A stretch of 13,016 nt of DNA from Phenylobacterium sp. (GTDB taxonomy: Bacteria > Pseudomonadota > Alphaproteobacteria > Caulobacterales > Caulobacteraceae), in assembly GCA_028290925.1 (NCBI GenBank), contig JAQGIX010000069.1, positions 1 to 13,016 on the forward strand, given 5' to 3'. Below the pieces are notes generated by a model that was given only the letters and a program-made list of their open reading frames with translations, ran no database searches and was not told the DNA's origin. The translations under genes were made by a program, and so were the position numbers. Numbering within the stretch: the first letter of the stretch is position 1; every line of letters starts with the position of its first letter. Below are positions 12,668 through 13,016 of this stretch, piece after piece.

Positions 12668-13016
12668 GCGTGGGACAGCAGACCTTCAGCGGCATGCCCT
12701 TCTACCGCTGGCTGCTGCGCAGCATGTGGGGCCTGGAGCACGCCTTCGAGCGCACCCGCGCCTCCGGCCGGGCCGAGGACGACACGCGCATCCGCATCTT
12801 CGTGGTGCTGGCCCTCTTCTGCGTGGGCTTCGTGGCCCTGGCCGTGGGCGCCACCCACGCGGCGCTGTTCTCCGAGGCCGGCAAGGGCGATCCGGCCGCG
12901 GCGGTGGGCGGGGCGGCGCGCGCCGACCTGGTGGACCGCAACGGCCAGCTGCTGGCGGTCGACCTGCTGCACTACGGCCTCTATGTCGACCCTCGTGAGA
13001 TCTGGGACCTTTCCGA
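12664..13016 (+). CDS. ftsI: Septal transpeptidase FtsI/PBP3 (5' end only)
   Basis: FtsI is the class B penicillin-binding protein that crosslinks septal peptidoglycan. Only the first 117 codons are inside the window; the catalytic domain lies beyond. Visible are a cytoplasmic tail of about 43 residues and a membrane anchor at about 44-64 (RIFVVLALFCVGFVALAVGA). The start of the pedestal domain follows, with ARADLVDRNGQLLAVDLLHY and GLYVDPREI. The R-A-x-(I/L)-x-D-R-x-G pattern is characteristic. Its ATG overlaps the ftsL stop (ATGA). The order mraZ-rsmH-ftsL-ftsI confirms the assignment. Confidence 0.93.
   Translation, partial: MSVGQQTFSGMPFYRWLLRSMWGLEHAFERTRASGRAEDDTRIRIFVVLALFCVGFVALAVGATHAALFSEAGKGDPAAAVGGAARADLVDRNGQLLAVDLLHYGLYVDPREIWDLS

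Overview
The window is chromosomal DNA of a GC-rich alphaproteobacterium, most likely of the Caulobacterales (Caulobacter/Phenylobacterium type). That placement is inferred from several things: strong G/C preference at third codon positions, a Tad/Cpa pilus cluster, an rnpB gene just upstream of the mraZ-rsmH-ftsL-ftsI division cluster, and likely DnaA, CtrA and CcrM sites in front of mraZ. I could not test it by alignment.

Left end (1-2631, minus strand): part of a tight-adherence pilus operon, read right to left as Flp-type pilin, cpaB and cpaC. cpaC runs off the window edge. A 9-bp GC hairpin separates the pilin from cpaB. No prepilin peptidase gene (cpaA) lies between them. Divergent from the pilin is an unrecognised 316-residue protein (2922-3872).

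A stretch of about 450 bp without a convincing gene follows (3873-4317). Next comes a small exported Ig-like (CopC-like) protein. Its N-terminal coding signal is split over two frames, which suggests a 1-bp deletion or a sequencing error.

Middle (4365-8692, plus strand): a run of metabolic and housekeeping genes. They are a PimD-type acyl-CoA dehydrogenase, an EamA-family exporter, an AmiD/AmpD-type amidase with a peptidoglycan-binding domain, a PaiB-like FMN-binding protein and a GNAT acetyltransferase. The last three overlap end to start and are probably translationally coupled. Next is a complete class A RNase P RNA (rnpB, 8724-9120), closed by a perfect 13-bp P1 helix.

Converging on rnpB from the right (minus strand) is a two-gene unit: a membrane fatty-acid desaturase with three histidine boxes, then a small exported protein of unknown role.

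Right end (10500-13016, plus strand): a 382-bp regulatory region followed by mraZ, rsmH, ftsL and the start of ftsI, joined by 4-nt start/stop overlaps. The regulatory region holds a perfect DnaA box, a TTAACCAT CtrA-like site, one GANTC site, and three NCCCA (TGGGN) repeats at exact 10-bp spacing that match the known MraZ operator pattern. This is the most informative non-coding part of the window. I see no CRISPR array, insertion sequence, prophage or clearly new defence system.
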